The notes below the pieces were generated by a model, which made no database searches, was not told the DNA's origin, and worked only from the letters and a program-made list of their open reading frames with translations. A stretch of DNA of 64,000 nucleotides, taken from NCBI GenBank assembly GCA_003864495.1, contig ML133428.1, forward strand, positions 558,001-622,000, given 5' to 3'. Below are positions 34,836 to 46,399 of this stretch, one piece after another (positions within the stretch are counted from its first letter, which is position 1; every line of letters starts with the position of its first letter). The position numbers and the translations under genes are program-made. This stretch comes from Nemopilema nomurai. Taxonomy: Eukaryota; Cnidaria; Scyphozoa; Rhizostomeae; Rhizostomatidae.

Positions 34836-36620
34836 ATTAATGTTTTTATATTTGGGACAACGAAACCAGGAGAAACTTTTGACCAAGGAAATAATGAGAA
34901 TTGAGTTAAGATTGTCTTTTTCTTCTTGCTACCTTCTAGACATTTATACTTTAAATTTTGGACGATTAAGTGATCTGAACGTGAAGAGATCTTTCTTCAC
35001 TAAGTCTGTTGTTTCAGTTGTATCAACGTGTGGCTGCGTTTACACGGGCCGGCCGAATATTTAGTCGGTCAAATATTTGGCCTGCTTTTGAAGCCGGCCA
35101 CAAGTGAGGTCACTCAATTGACCTTATTCTTATGACATGCGCAGTGTGCAAAAAAGCTTTGCGCCAAATATAATTAAAACAAAGTTCCTTGCTCCTCTTT
35201 CTTCGCAATTTAGTTCAGATAGCTTTCATTTCGACGGTACTAAAGCTGCTGAAGATAACAATAACGACAAAAATCGCGACTGGTCTGATTTCAGAACTTC
35301 AAGAATTTCATTTGGTCTGAGGACGAAACATCGTTTTTGCTTCAAGTCGTCTCGCTTTTCTTTGCTTTCTTCTCAATCGTTTGACCGCCCATTATATTGC
35401 TTGCAACCTTTTAGAGCTGCTGTCAATTACGGCCTGTAATCTTGCGTTTTGAATTCTAAAGAGGCTGGCTGACATCACTGCAATCAATGATTGAAAACTT
35501 TCAACGTTTGCTAGGCCAGTTATAACTGGCACGAAGGCTAAAAATATTATTTGGCAAAGTCATTCATATTTTCAGCAAAGCGAATGCTACAAACGATTTC
35601 GGCGCCAAAACTTTAGCTGCTTGTTTGCCATTTTTTTGCCTCTGTATCACGCATCGACACCCTCCTTTTGGTATCGTGCAAATATTTGGCCAAGTTTCAA
35701 GAAGGACGCTTTCCTTAGTGGCCGAATATTCGCACCCCTAAGCGACCTAATTTGAGGTCATTTAGCCGGCCCCGTGTAAACGCAGCCTGTATCGATACTT
35801 CGGTGGCCTTCTCCCCGAAAAAGCCAAAATATGACATTTGACGACGGTTAGCCTCATACAATCAGCAAAAAGCCATTTAGAGCTTAAGAGTATCTGTTTA
35901 GAGTGCTCCGGCTCATGTAAACGCACATTCCGAACATTTTCCACAAGGCCGCTTACAAATTTATTAAATAAAGAAGGCACCAAGACAGACACTTGCGAAA
36001 CATCTTGAATTAATTTTGCTCGTCTCACTACCCTTATCATTCTATTTTAATTGAAAAATGGTCGTAGGGATGTCACACAGCAGATGCAATAAAATTTTGG
36101 GAATCAGCCCCTGCTACAAGTAGCTTGTGGCTCAGGCAATCGTACGCCCTCGATTGACCAACGAACGAAAAATACGTGTCGAGATATCCTCACATTCTAA
36201 GCCAGGTTCACACTAAAGCACCTTGCTCAGTAGAACATCAGACCAGTTTGTGCGAACTTTGCCATTCATTGCTTGAAGTAAAATTATAAAAAATATTTGG
36301 TGATGTTATTCAGTGAAAGAATTACAATGCATTCCAAGAAAGAATTAAAAGAAAGTTAACGGAGGGACAAAACGGGAGCTTGAAGGCGGTAGTAAATTTG
36401 TGAGCCTAAAATCACTGCATAAGTGGAAATGACTCCATACAAATCTTGCGACTTGAATCTGAGACTGAATTTTGAGAGCTGATGAGTAGAAAGGGACTCA
36501 CATGGAAACGTATTGCACCCCAATATGCAAGACCCGACAGAGTCAGTGATGTTTCAGGTTTACAGTAAAGGAGTTTCGATTTAAACAGATGATTAGATTT
36601 AAACAGATGATTCTTAAACA
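34836..36620. other. Interval between TRPC and the TMEM121-like gene
   Basis: It holds the TRPC 3' region, an inverted-repeat transposon (35032-35787) and about 800 bases of plain sequence. No gene is supported. Open frames at 35137-35439 and 35762-36040 lie within or across the transposon and show no family resemblance. Confidence 0.55.
35032..35787. mobile_element. Non-autonomous DNA transposon with terminal inverted repeats (MITE-like)
   Basis: The left end reads ggctgcgtttacacgggccg and the right end is its reverse complement apart from one extra G; the match spans about 24 bases. Sub-terminal copies of caaatatttggcc occur near both ends (35069 and 35688). The bases TGT flank both sides, compatible with a 3-bp target-site duplication. 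At 756 bp with no transposase-like frame it is non-autonomous. The superfamily cannot be assigned from sequence alone. Confidence 0.75.
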
Positions 36621-37781
36621 ATGGGCTTCTGTAGTTTTTGCTTCATTTGTGGCACACATGCCATTAGTGTTGCATTCATATCATTTCAGATTTCTCATGC
36701 CTCTGACGTCATTTGTTTTGGTAAGGAGGTTCCTGAGGTTGGAAATGAGAATCTGTCTCTCGCCAGTGGGAACTTGGATACTTTGAAGTTTTCTTCCTCC
36801 TTGGAAAGCAAAATGTTTGTTGCTTTGGAACTCGCAGCCAAAATAGCATGCATCATTTTTCTGATTTTCCAAGGAGCCATACTGGATTTCTATCTCGTAA
36901 AGGAGCATGATACTCGATGGGCATCCTTCGTCGTTGCAGATCTCGCTGTGATTTGTGTCTGGATCGTGTGCCTTATTACCGCTCACAAATTTTTTAAATT
37001 CAAGAAGGACGAAGTTGATGCCGGCAAAGACCCCGACGACTACCCCGACGAACTACCGCTTGCATTTTTAGCCTGGCTCGTATACGCAGCCCTTTTAACT
37101 CCGAGAATCGCTGTGTTGTTTGGGGGTGCCGGTGCAAGCAAATTGAAAGAGAAAGACTTCTTTGGGCCTAACACGCTGAAAGCTGGCGCTGCATGTACAC
37201 CGCTTATTTTCATACTTCTTGTTTTTGCTCATCACGACTCAAAGCCACACACAATCAGGAAATACTACATCCAGAGCCTAACTGGCAGCATTGCATTTGA
37301 TCTATTTGACAGCTTAGACTTGCTTGAGTTCTTGTTTCTGGACAAGGAAGAGCACAAATTTCCTCGTGAACTCACGACAGCAGTCCTCGTGTTTGCGTGC
37401 TTGAACTTTTTCTTGCCGACACTCGCCTTGTTTGAGCTAAAAATAAACAGTTTTACAGGGCAGGTCAGCTCGCTATCTTCTAAAATATTATACTCTTGTG
37501 CATTTGTGTTTCTTGTCAATGTGCCAAATCTCATAATCAGATCTGTTCTTTGGCATGAGTACAACACAGATGTCTCTGTGCTCCTTATGAAAAATGTAAT
37601 TTGTATTGTCATTGGAATTGTGGAAATCATGGAATATTTTGGAAAAGAAAGACCACAGCCCTGTTCCAAGTGCAACAAATGGTTCACACCAGACTTCTTA
37701 GAGAAACACAAGGAAAAGTGTAAAGCAAGGCCATTGAAGGTTGAAGCAGAAAATTTGTCAGATGAAACTGAAAATCTGTAG
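36621..37781 (+). CDS. TMEM121-like multi-pass membrane protein with C-terminal C2HC zinc motif
   Basis: A single open frame of 386 residues. Similarity to the TMEM121 (hole) family, judged from memory, covers the first membrane helix ending ILDFYLVKE (about 66-95), the block IAFDLFDSLDLLEFLF (224-239), the helix LNFFLPTLALFEL (261-273) and LLMKNVICIVIGIVEIMEY (321-339). Six or seven hydrophobic segments fit a polytopic protein. After the last one comes PCSKCNKWF...HKEKC, with C348, C351, H363 and C367 in C-x2-C-x11-H-x3-C spacing, a C2HC zinc finger not expected in vertebrate TMEM121. Start choice is uncertain: an acceptor-like tttcag at about 36684-36689 and a downstream Met (residue 65, 36813) directly before the first conserved helix suggest that the first 64 residues may not be translated. 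TMEM121 function is poorly known. Confidence 0.72.
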   Translation: MGFCSFCFICGTHAISVAFISFQISHASDVICFGKEVPEVGNENLSLASGNLDTLKFSSSLESKMFVALELAAKIACIIFLIFQGAILDFYLVKEHDTRWASFVVADLAVICVWIVCLITAHKFFKFKKDEVDAGKDPDDYPDELPLAFLAWLVYAALLTPRIAVLFGGAGASKLKEKDFFGPNTLKAGAACTPLIFILLVFAHHDSKPHTIRKYYIQSLTGSIAFDLFDSLDLLEFLFLDKEEHKFPRELTTAVLVFACLNFFLPTLALFELKINSFTGQVSSLSSKILYSCAFVFLVNVPNLIIRSVLWHEYNTDVSVLLMKNVICIVIGIVEIMEYFGKERPQPCSKCNKWFTPDFLEKHKEKCKARPLKVEAENLSDETENL

Positions 37782-38689
37782 CTTTTTGTGTGTCAGATAC
37801 ATCTGATGATGCCTTTTATTGTTTGTGGGTGTTGAAAATCCTTTCCTTGGGAGTCATTAGTTTTAGTGAGAATTTTTTAGTTTGGCCATGAAAATTAGAT
37901 CATGAACTTGAGAAATGACAGACTTTATGAAATTCAAGATATGGTTATTCATAGCCAGTGTTCACAATAAAGGCTTACTATTGCTGTGTCAGTAGCTAAG
38001 TATGTGCAATGGTTTTAGGAGAAGGTGATAGAGCCAATCTGGTAGATAGCAAAGCTACCTGTAATTTATTTACGTCACACACACATCTTGAATTGCTGTT
38101 CTAACCTTGTGTGAATTTCAACCTCTTCAGACAGTATTTGAGTAACTGTTTAGAAGAACATGCCTTTCAACTAATTAATGATCCTTAGAGCTGTATCCTT
38201 TCAGTTGTTTCAATTCCCTCCAATTAGGTGCTTCACTCTGAGAGCTATTGTTTGTGTAAATTATTAACCATTGACATTGTGCTTCAATTAACATGCTTAT
38301 CTGATTGGAAAAGTTTTTTAAATAAAAATACCTTTTTCAAGTGAATAGTTTCAAGGACTATTAGAGTTTCAAGCAAGTTGAGATGTTACCAATAATCTTG
38401 TTGTAATTTCTTGTAGTCACTTTCTAGTGTCAAGTCTTATACTTATACAATAGGCTTGTAGCCTGTAGCAAGATCCTACAGGGAACATAGAAGTAAAAGG
38501 GATGCCTGAGAGTCAATTTAAAAATGAGGCCTGAAAATCAAACCTACCAAGCAAGCCTATCCCTTTTACTCGAATATTGATAATTTGAAATAATAATTTA
38601 TGTGCTGTTGAGAAATTCACTAGGGTCTGTGTTTAATATTTGTCTTTATAAAAGCTGTCTAATCGAATCTTGAAGCTGTTTATGCTTGG
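37782..38689 (+). other. 3' flank of the TMEM121-like gene
   Basis: Non-coding. An AATAAA at 37966-37971, about 185 bases after the stop, is a plausible poly(A) signal; another AATAAA lies near 38320. Nothing else is recognised. Confidence 0.5.
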
Positions 38690-39545
38690 TGCTTTTGCTA
38701 TCCTTTGCTATCCTTTTTCATGGCAAACTTTTTCGGTAATTGTTGTTTGTGTTGCAATAAAAGCGTTTCCTCATATCAAGGTTAAATCTCTGCTTTGACA
38801 GCTTCAAACTTTGCCCTCTAGTAATGCCTGTGGCTCTTGGTAGGAGTTTATCACATTCTATATATTGTAAAGGTTGCGCGTGTATTCATATGTTTGAATG
38901 AGGTCTCCCCGCAGACAAAGGTATACTAGGTTAGGTAGGCTCAAACTCCGCAGTCATCCTGATATGGCACATCTTTTGGTTCTGTTATAAGCTGAGTTGC
39001 TTTTCTTTTTCCATTTTCGATGAGTGTGATGTCCTTTTTATAAAACGGCCACCAAACTGTTTCCATACTCTAAATGAGGTCTAATAAGTGCTTTGAAAGT
39101 CGTGTCATAATGTCTCTGTCCAAACATGTAAATTATATGCTAATTATTATAAGGATTTTGTTACCTTTGTTGACTGCTACTTCAGCTTGCACATTAAATC
39201 TAGGCTTTTTATCAACATGAACCCCTAGATCCCTTTCGCAAGTACTGGACCCCAAGTAACGTTGATTGGCCCATCCTTCATTTTGCAGCATCTTTCAACA
39301 TTCTTTTCCCTAAGTGCATATCCTTACATTTTGATGTGTTGAATTGTAGTTGCCATATCTGTGCCCATGATTGAAGCTTGTTCAGATCATTCTTCAGAAC
39401 CTGGCTTATACTCGAGAACAGCTTTATGTCATCTGCAAACATACTTATCCCATTCTTGATTACACTAGCATATCAATTACATAATAGATGAAAAGATAAG
39501 GGCCCAATGCACTCCATTGTGCGATTCCACTAAGGACTGGTGACC
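38690..39545 (-). pseudogene. Degenerate non-LTR retrotransposon reverse-transcriptase fragment
   Basis: Read on the minus strand from 39545 downward, interrupted frames give SGIAQWSALGPLLF, then FADDIKLFSS (the catalytic Asp-Asp motif, near 39424-39440), then LNKLQSWAQIWQLQFNTSKC. Further on come the family's C-terminal pieces LRPHLEYGN (with a frameshift) and RGQSLKLSKQRFNLDMRKRF. Order and spacing match the palm and thumb of CR1/L2/Jockey-like LINE reverse transcriptases. Stops and frameshifts make it dead, and the 5' part is missing. It lies upstream of PPP4R2. Confidence 0.8.
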
Positions 39546-39976
39546 AATTAGAGCACGATTCGTGAAAAGTCCTCAGTCTACCTATCTGCTTTTACATTTT
39601 GATTGATATACATTCTTATAAAGTATTGATTTTATTGGCAGCACACCTGTGAGGTTTTTGCATCGACAGCTAAAATAACTGTTTTTGGGGAAAAGGGTGC
39701 GATGAATTTCATTCTGCCCCAATTTACAGTCAGAGATAAATGGAAAATTTTTCCTCATCCTCTTTCCATAAACTAATGACCAACAGGTCAAAGATAGAAA
39801 TCATGCCTTTCGCAAAGTAGGTTTTGAATAGATTCGCAACGAGAAAGAGGGTTGGACAAAAAGAGGCTACTTTCAAATGGCTCCTGTTGTCAAATAAAAA
39901 ATCCATTTTCGGTCAGGTGCAAGCTGGGTAACTGAAAAGATATTGCCATTTAGGTGATAGATTGGTCGCAAATATC

Positions 39977-42900
39977 ATGGAGAATGATGTTGATAAAGGG
40001 TTAGAGGCCCTGCTTGGTGAGTGCTTAAGATTATATTCAGTAAAGCATTCATTTCAGGGAAACTTGCACCCCGAACCTATTTGGCGAGTACTTAGGCCTA
40101 ATAGGCTCTAACCGGATTCGAAGCACAAGGAATAAGAAACGACATCGATTCCATTTGTATATTCATCAAAACAACAGTTTAAAACCTAAATTTTATAAAT
40201 CCACAACATGAAAATGACTTATGAGCTAGATGCTAAGAAAAAAAACAGGAAAGATTTTAAAAGAAGTTCTTTTTGAGCCAAAATTTGTAGAAGTACTGAT
40301 AAAAGGTCTTCAAAAGATATAACAATTCGTGGTAAATAGACCATTTTATAGATATTGACACCGTTACATTACTATTGCTTGTTGTAGCTGGTAAAGTAAA
40401 AAGAAATGCATTGTCACAAGCAATTCTTCTTAAACACTCTCATACTTTTGCATTGACCAGGTGATACATTTGTAAAGCAGTCATAGTTATTAAAGGTTTT
40501 CTTAAAATATGTCAAGGAGATGCTGTAAGCCAGATCGACCAAAAAAATTAATTACAGCCTTACCAACGAGCAAAACCATCATTCTGTTTACTAAAGAAAT
40601 TGTAAAATTTTCTCTTAAAACCTCATTCAGAATCTTAGAAATACATCAATTAGAGCTATTGAATTAATTTGTAGGTCTACTTAAGTTGGCCTTATGTTTA
40701 TAAGTTTGGAAATTGTGTATAATGTCATGATTTCATTTGATTTTTTAAAAGGTTTTGTGAAGCAAGAAAAAAAAGTTGTCACACAAGACCTTAAAGATAT
40801 AATCAGAGGGATTGCCAAAAATGGAAGATACATGTAAGACATTACCTGGATTTAACACTGAATTGTCATTATGATGTATAATGCATATTAGGGGGGAAAT
40901 ATTACCTTTTAGGTATATTGCGCTTTATGTGTACATATACTAGGCACTCTACTGTGGAAGAAAAGGTTTTTATCTAAGGTAAACGATAGCAAATAACTAG
41001 CCCAAGCCTTATACTCTGTAAAAATATTATCAAGTCTGTGCTGCTGGATTCCTTTTATCCTATCCTTCTTAGGTAGCCTATCTGTTATCTCAGCAAGAAT
41101 AACTTTGTGAATTGCCTATTTTATCAGTAAGCCTTGCCCTAACCAACAAGTCCTTAAGGCTATTGAGTCCTGGATGGTTTGTTTGTTACCCCAAAAACAT
41201 ACTTTGAGATCTAAGAGTTTGACTATATAAGACTATATAAGACTTTCTTAGTGAGCCATAGATGACAGGATTTTCTTTCTCTCCTAAACCAACATGGACA
41301 TAAAAAATACACTCTAGTAAGCTTCATAGTATTATTGCTACTGTTGGAAAAATCGATTCAAGGCTTTTCATCATAGTGTTACAATATATAAAAACATCAT
41401 AATGAATCTGAACTACACTAGGGGCATGCATCTGTTGTACACTTAATGAACAAATGCATCATTCAGGCTAAGAAGATAACATGGCAGAATGCAATTTTGC
41501 AGCTTTTCTTGCAAGATGCGAGTTGGAAATCAGATCTTTGCAAGTGTTTCTAGGCCACTTGTATGCAAATTAGGCATTTAACTTTCCACATTAAAAATAA
41601 AGTTTTCTAAACTTCGTAAACTTGAAAACAATAGGGATATCAGAGAATTTTTTTAGGATGAAGATTAAATGGAAGCAGGGATTTATTGTAATTTTGAAGG
41701 GGACCTTTGGTGACAAAATTCCTGGCTTATATAGTAGATAGCAAAGGGGAAAGAATTTAGTTTTTCAAGAGAAACTTTGTAATCACTTTAGGTAATTGAG
41801 TCTTTTTCATGCATATACACTAAGTGCAACCAGTCTTAGTATAGGTTGCCTCTATACAAGAGAACATTTACAATTCTTGTGCACAAAACAGAATCCTCTT
41901 CAACCAACAGATACCAATGGGAATATTTGAAGCCTTTGTATGCCCACGAGCTAGAGCAGGTGCGTCACTGTATTTGATTGTGAATTCGATTTGAAATGAT
42001 TTGAAACCTCAAATATTTGAAATAGGGAATGGTTTAGAGAGCAGGAATGATTTCTGTGTGAATCAATGCCACATCTCTATGAGTAATTTCCAATGAGTAA
42101 TTTATGCATCATGCTGATGTTTGAATTGTGGACTTTTGAACAAGCAAATCTTGTATTTTGTTGATGTTCTGGTATGCTGATCAAAACATAAATAAGAAGG
42201 AAACCTGCCTTAAAAGAACTCTTTTTATTCATATAAAAAAGGCCAATTTATGATGTTGATGTTATTACAAATTGTATTTACTCTTGTTATTGAAATTCTT
42301 TAAGCTTTATTTTCTATATACCTTTGTATCATTATGTAGTTTTTTCATTAGCTTTCATAACTACTATGATATGGTTATTAAAAAATCAAATGAAGAATTT
42401 CATTTATCAAAAATGATAATGCCTGACTCATTCTGGGCATGATAAATGGGAAAGTAATGCTAAGTATATTTTATCTCGTATGAAGTCCAACATCCATTCA
42501 AATTATCAGGAAAACTCATAAGGGTTGCTGCTCTAAAGAGGATTTACTTGATACACATACGATGCTTGTCATGTACAGGCAAATTTGAGTAGTGAAGCTG
42601 ATCAAAACTAGTTGAGGCATTGTGCTTTCTGATAAACCTGATACCTTCTTTTGAACAGCTCATCTGTTTTGACCTGAGTTTGCCTTTTAGTTTTAACTTG
42701 ATTAATATCTTTGAAAATTAAATTGCCAATTTGAATAATGATACTTTTCCTTATACAAGGTGATGGACCATTTCATTGAGAATTTCCCACCAAAAAATGC
42801 AAATGGAGTTGACACAGAAAAAGTTGATGAGCTCAAAAATGAAAGAACATCCATCTTAAAGATATTTGACAATTTTTCCAGGTCAGTTCTCTTTGTTTTT

Positions 42901-45900
42901 CAGACATTTACGATGGGATTTAACTACTGCATCATTCATTGCTAATTTCATATGCATTGTTTCTATGGCTATCCTGGTTATTATGTTTGTCTCATTTATC
43001 AATTTCTCAGTTTGTCTTAATCATTAATTTTTAATTCCTATGAAAAGAGTTCACCTGCTGCAAGTTTTTTTTTACTGATTGAAATCTTCTATCAAGGGTT
43101 TTTTGTATTTGTTTCTGTCTAGCAAACAGAGGTAGTTTCTAGGACACTGAGAAGCTCTATGCTTATCAAGCAGTATCCTGGTCCTTCCTCTTGATATGAT
43201 CACATCTTGTGATTCCTTATGCCTGGAATTACAGAGAGATGACAACTCTCCTTAAGGCTGGGTTACATGATTACTTGTTTCAATCACTTTTTCGATATTG
43301 GACCAATATGTTGAAAAGTGATCGTGTAACATACTGGAATTGTGCATTTTCGCTGCAGAATTTGAAGCAATTATTGGGTGTTAATCCTCTGTCATTGGAA
43401 ATTTACTCTGAACAAAAGCAAACTCTGAACGTGTACAGGGTGTATGTTTCAAATTTATTCGTAATGCAAAATGACTGGAATGCTATATCCTAAAAAAGAA
43501 AATACATCATTAGCTGAACATGTAAAAGTTTGTCTCAACGATTTCAAGTGCTTCCAGTAATGTAGTAGCTTTTATTTCATGAACTCTTCAGAGTTTGATG
43601 CCACTTTAGATCTGGCATCAAATGTTTTTTTGGTGCCATTGATTGGTCTATTAACAGGCTTGAGTTACCATTTTGTTGCAGTGCACCATTCACGATACAG
43701 AGAGTTTCAGAGCTCTTAATTCAACCAAGAAAACATTACAAGACTTGTGCCAAGTTTTTAAGAGGCCTAAATAAGGTAAAATAGTGTTTGCATTCATCTT
43801 TATAATTTTTCACCACAGATGTATGAATGTAGGGGAGCCGGTAATAACAATTTCTACTTGCTGTCATTGTTTAACATAATAGGAATTTTGAGTGAACGAT
43901 TCTTGAAATCATTGAGATTATTGAAACGCAGCCAGTAGAAGATAAAAGAACTTGGACGATACTTGCTCAAAATTAATTGGAACAATTTTATTTTGGTAGA
44001 AGGTAGGTGGATTTTCCTAAATTTGACGGCGGAAGGCACTGCTTTTTTGTGTGGCATCCTACTGCTTTAACTGACGCTTTTATTTGCTGATTCATGATGG
44101 CATGGTAAAAGATGATGAGACTTTTTGCGATTTCTTTATCCTAGAACCTGCTGGTTGTCAGTACTGTAGACCCAGACGAGTCTGAAGCCAGCACAGTCGA
44201 TCCAATAGATTCAGACCACGAAGACATCCCCCCTAAGTGAGTTTTCACCTCGGACTGGCTTATGCTAAGGCTCCTGTTTCAAATAAAAAGCGGATGATAG
44301 ACTTTAAAGTCATCAGCTCAGATCCGAAACTGCTGCACCCTTTTCTCCTTTTTCGTTTCCCTCTATTCCTCTTGTTTATGTAATGTGAGTTAAGTATTCG
44401 AATAATTTTGGGTTTAAGGTACTGTTTTAACTTAAGTAGATGTGACAAAAATGGCAAAGTTACAATGGAGTGACATTGCTAATAATTAATTGTTTGTAAC
44501 TTTTTGTTTGTAACACCTTTAATTAATTGTTTGTAGCTCTATTGGTATGCATTTCTGCAAAGTCTCGTTTCAAATTTAAGAACAGGCACCAAACTTTATA
44601 AGTGAAAAGCCTACTCGTAAAAGATGTTTCCAGGAAGTCTTAATCACTGCATTTCATAGAATTGCATGTTGATGGCTCCCTGCATCTCTGTTGTAGGAAA
44701 ATCAAGCTAGATAATGACGAGGATTCAAGGCCAGAAATTGAGAACTGCAACGCGAACGAAGAGAAAGTGTCCATGACAAATGGATTTTCAGGTGAATCAG
44801 ATGCTGCAAGCGAACAGGCCCACCAACCACATGATCACATGCTAGAGGCTGCGGAGGAACGGGCTTTTCAGGACCATGAAACAAACGAAAAACTAACCTC
44901 TGGCACGGTTCCTGATTTGAATCCGTCTATACAGATCTGCGAACGAGGTTGGTTAAATGATTTTAGCTTCGCGTTGATCAAAGACGTAGAGATGAAGGGG
45001 GCATAGGGGAAACAACCCTTTTTTAACACCTGAGCTAAGATGCCCCTTGTCTTCTCCCAATATTCTTCCTCTGTCCTTGGCGTTGACTGTTTTCTACTTG
45101 ATCGAACTGGACTGAGTATAGCCTCAATGTACGCCCAATGGCTGAACTTTCCTTTGTAAAATTTTCTCTCTCATAATGTATCTGCACCTCCGAAGCAAGG
45201 AAACACGAAACTTTATTTTAATTAATTGGTGTTGATTATTTTGGCGGAGACAGTCGAATATGACCTTAGAGGCCGCAAAGTTCAAATTTAGGGACATATT
45301 GCTGCCCAATTAGTGCACCGAGAATGCGCAATGAGAGGTTAGGAGTTCGGATTTTCCTATGATGAGAAATTAGGACTTTTTCGACAACCAAATATCGTTC
45401 GCCATCAATCGTAGCCAGAAAAAAAAGCTCTCGATGTCGGCGAGCTCTGAACTAGACGCTCGTCTTTAGGCCTCCTGGGATTTTCATGGAAAAAGTATGA
45501 CTTCTCGAAAAACTTTTCGTTTAAACTTCATGACCAAGCCACGAGATTTTGTCGTATTTTACGCAATATCGTAGTTTTTGTACTGGAGTGAAATTTCTAA
45601 AATGACTCCTCGACTTACATGGCCAAGCTAATTGAACGTGTCAAGGAATCTACTTTCCCTAATCGCATTTGCAGAAGCTCAGTGAGCGATCTGAACTAGA
45701 AATCCAAACATCCTGATTGCTGATTGAACACAATTCTCACTTTGAGCTTGTTCACAGCAAATTTTTAGATTAAGTAAGACTTCGTAAAATCTTGTAATCT
45801 AGTGTTTATTTCCTCAAAACTAATAAACTTGTGTGATCGCCTATCCAATTTGTGTGGTACATAATTGGGGTGTGGTGAACGAATACAGCGTCAATATTAC

Positions 45901-46399
45901 CAGGTCAATCGACCTAAGTGCATCTTTACCGAGAGACATTTTCATTCCGTCATTTTTGCGCGCTTGCTCAAACATTGTAGAATTAATTTCTTTCTCAAAG
46001 AATATTTTTTTCCAAGATTGGCCCGATGCTAAGTCATTCTTCTGTTTGTTCTTTTGTGTCTGTTTGTTCTGTTTGCCCGATGCTAAATCATTCTTAATCA
46101 TTCCTCAATATAATGTTTTCAAAGGACATATGTTTCACTTCATTGTTTGTTTTTAATGTTTAGAGACAGAAAATCATTTCTTTTCTCTTGTTCATTTTTG
46201 TTTTTTTCTCACTTTAAGCAGTTTTGCCTTACTTAATGTTTCCTGCCTGAAATTCAAACTCTGTTATAATGCCTGTGAGAATGGTTCTTTTGCAGAACAA
46301 GGTGTTGCAGCCATCGCTTCAAATGAAGACATTTACGAATCTGAAGAGACGGATAAAGGAGAACATGCAGAGCAGAATTCAGAAGCAAAGGCAACGTGA
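39977..46399 (+). CDS. PPP4R2: Serine/threonine-protein phosphatase 4 regulatory subunit 2
   Basis: Eight exons keep frame: 39977-40016 (ATG), 40752-40833, 41911-41959, 42760-42881, 43682-43775, 44145-44236, 44697-44947 and 46296-46399 (TGA), giving 277 residues. The conserved N-terminal half is clear: MENDVDKGLEALLGFV, IAKNGRYIYQWEYLKPLY, LEQVMDHFIE, ILKIFDNFS and APFTIQRVSELLIQPRKHY, then KFLRGLNKNLLVVSTVDP. The C-terminal half is acidic, Glu/Asp/Ser-rich and low in complexity, as in the family, but shorter than in vertebrates (about 417 residues). PPP4R2 binds the PP4 catalytic subunit with PPP4R3 and directs it to substrates in DNA-damage response and snRNP/centrosome maturation. The exon ending at 44947 can be read through to a TAG at 45004-45006, which would give an alternative terminus. 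Any upstream 5' untranslated exon is not resolved, though an acceptor-like tttag lies 23 bases before the ATG. Confidence 0.93.

Noticed and set aside
34480..35064. 194-codon plus-strand frame with YVMLCYV repeats
   Set aside because: It runs through the TTATG repeat in a TRPC intron and out of frame over the last TRPC exon.
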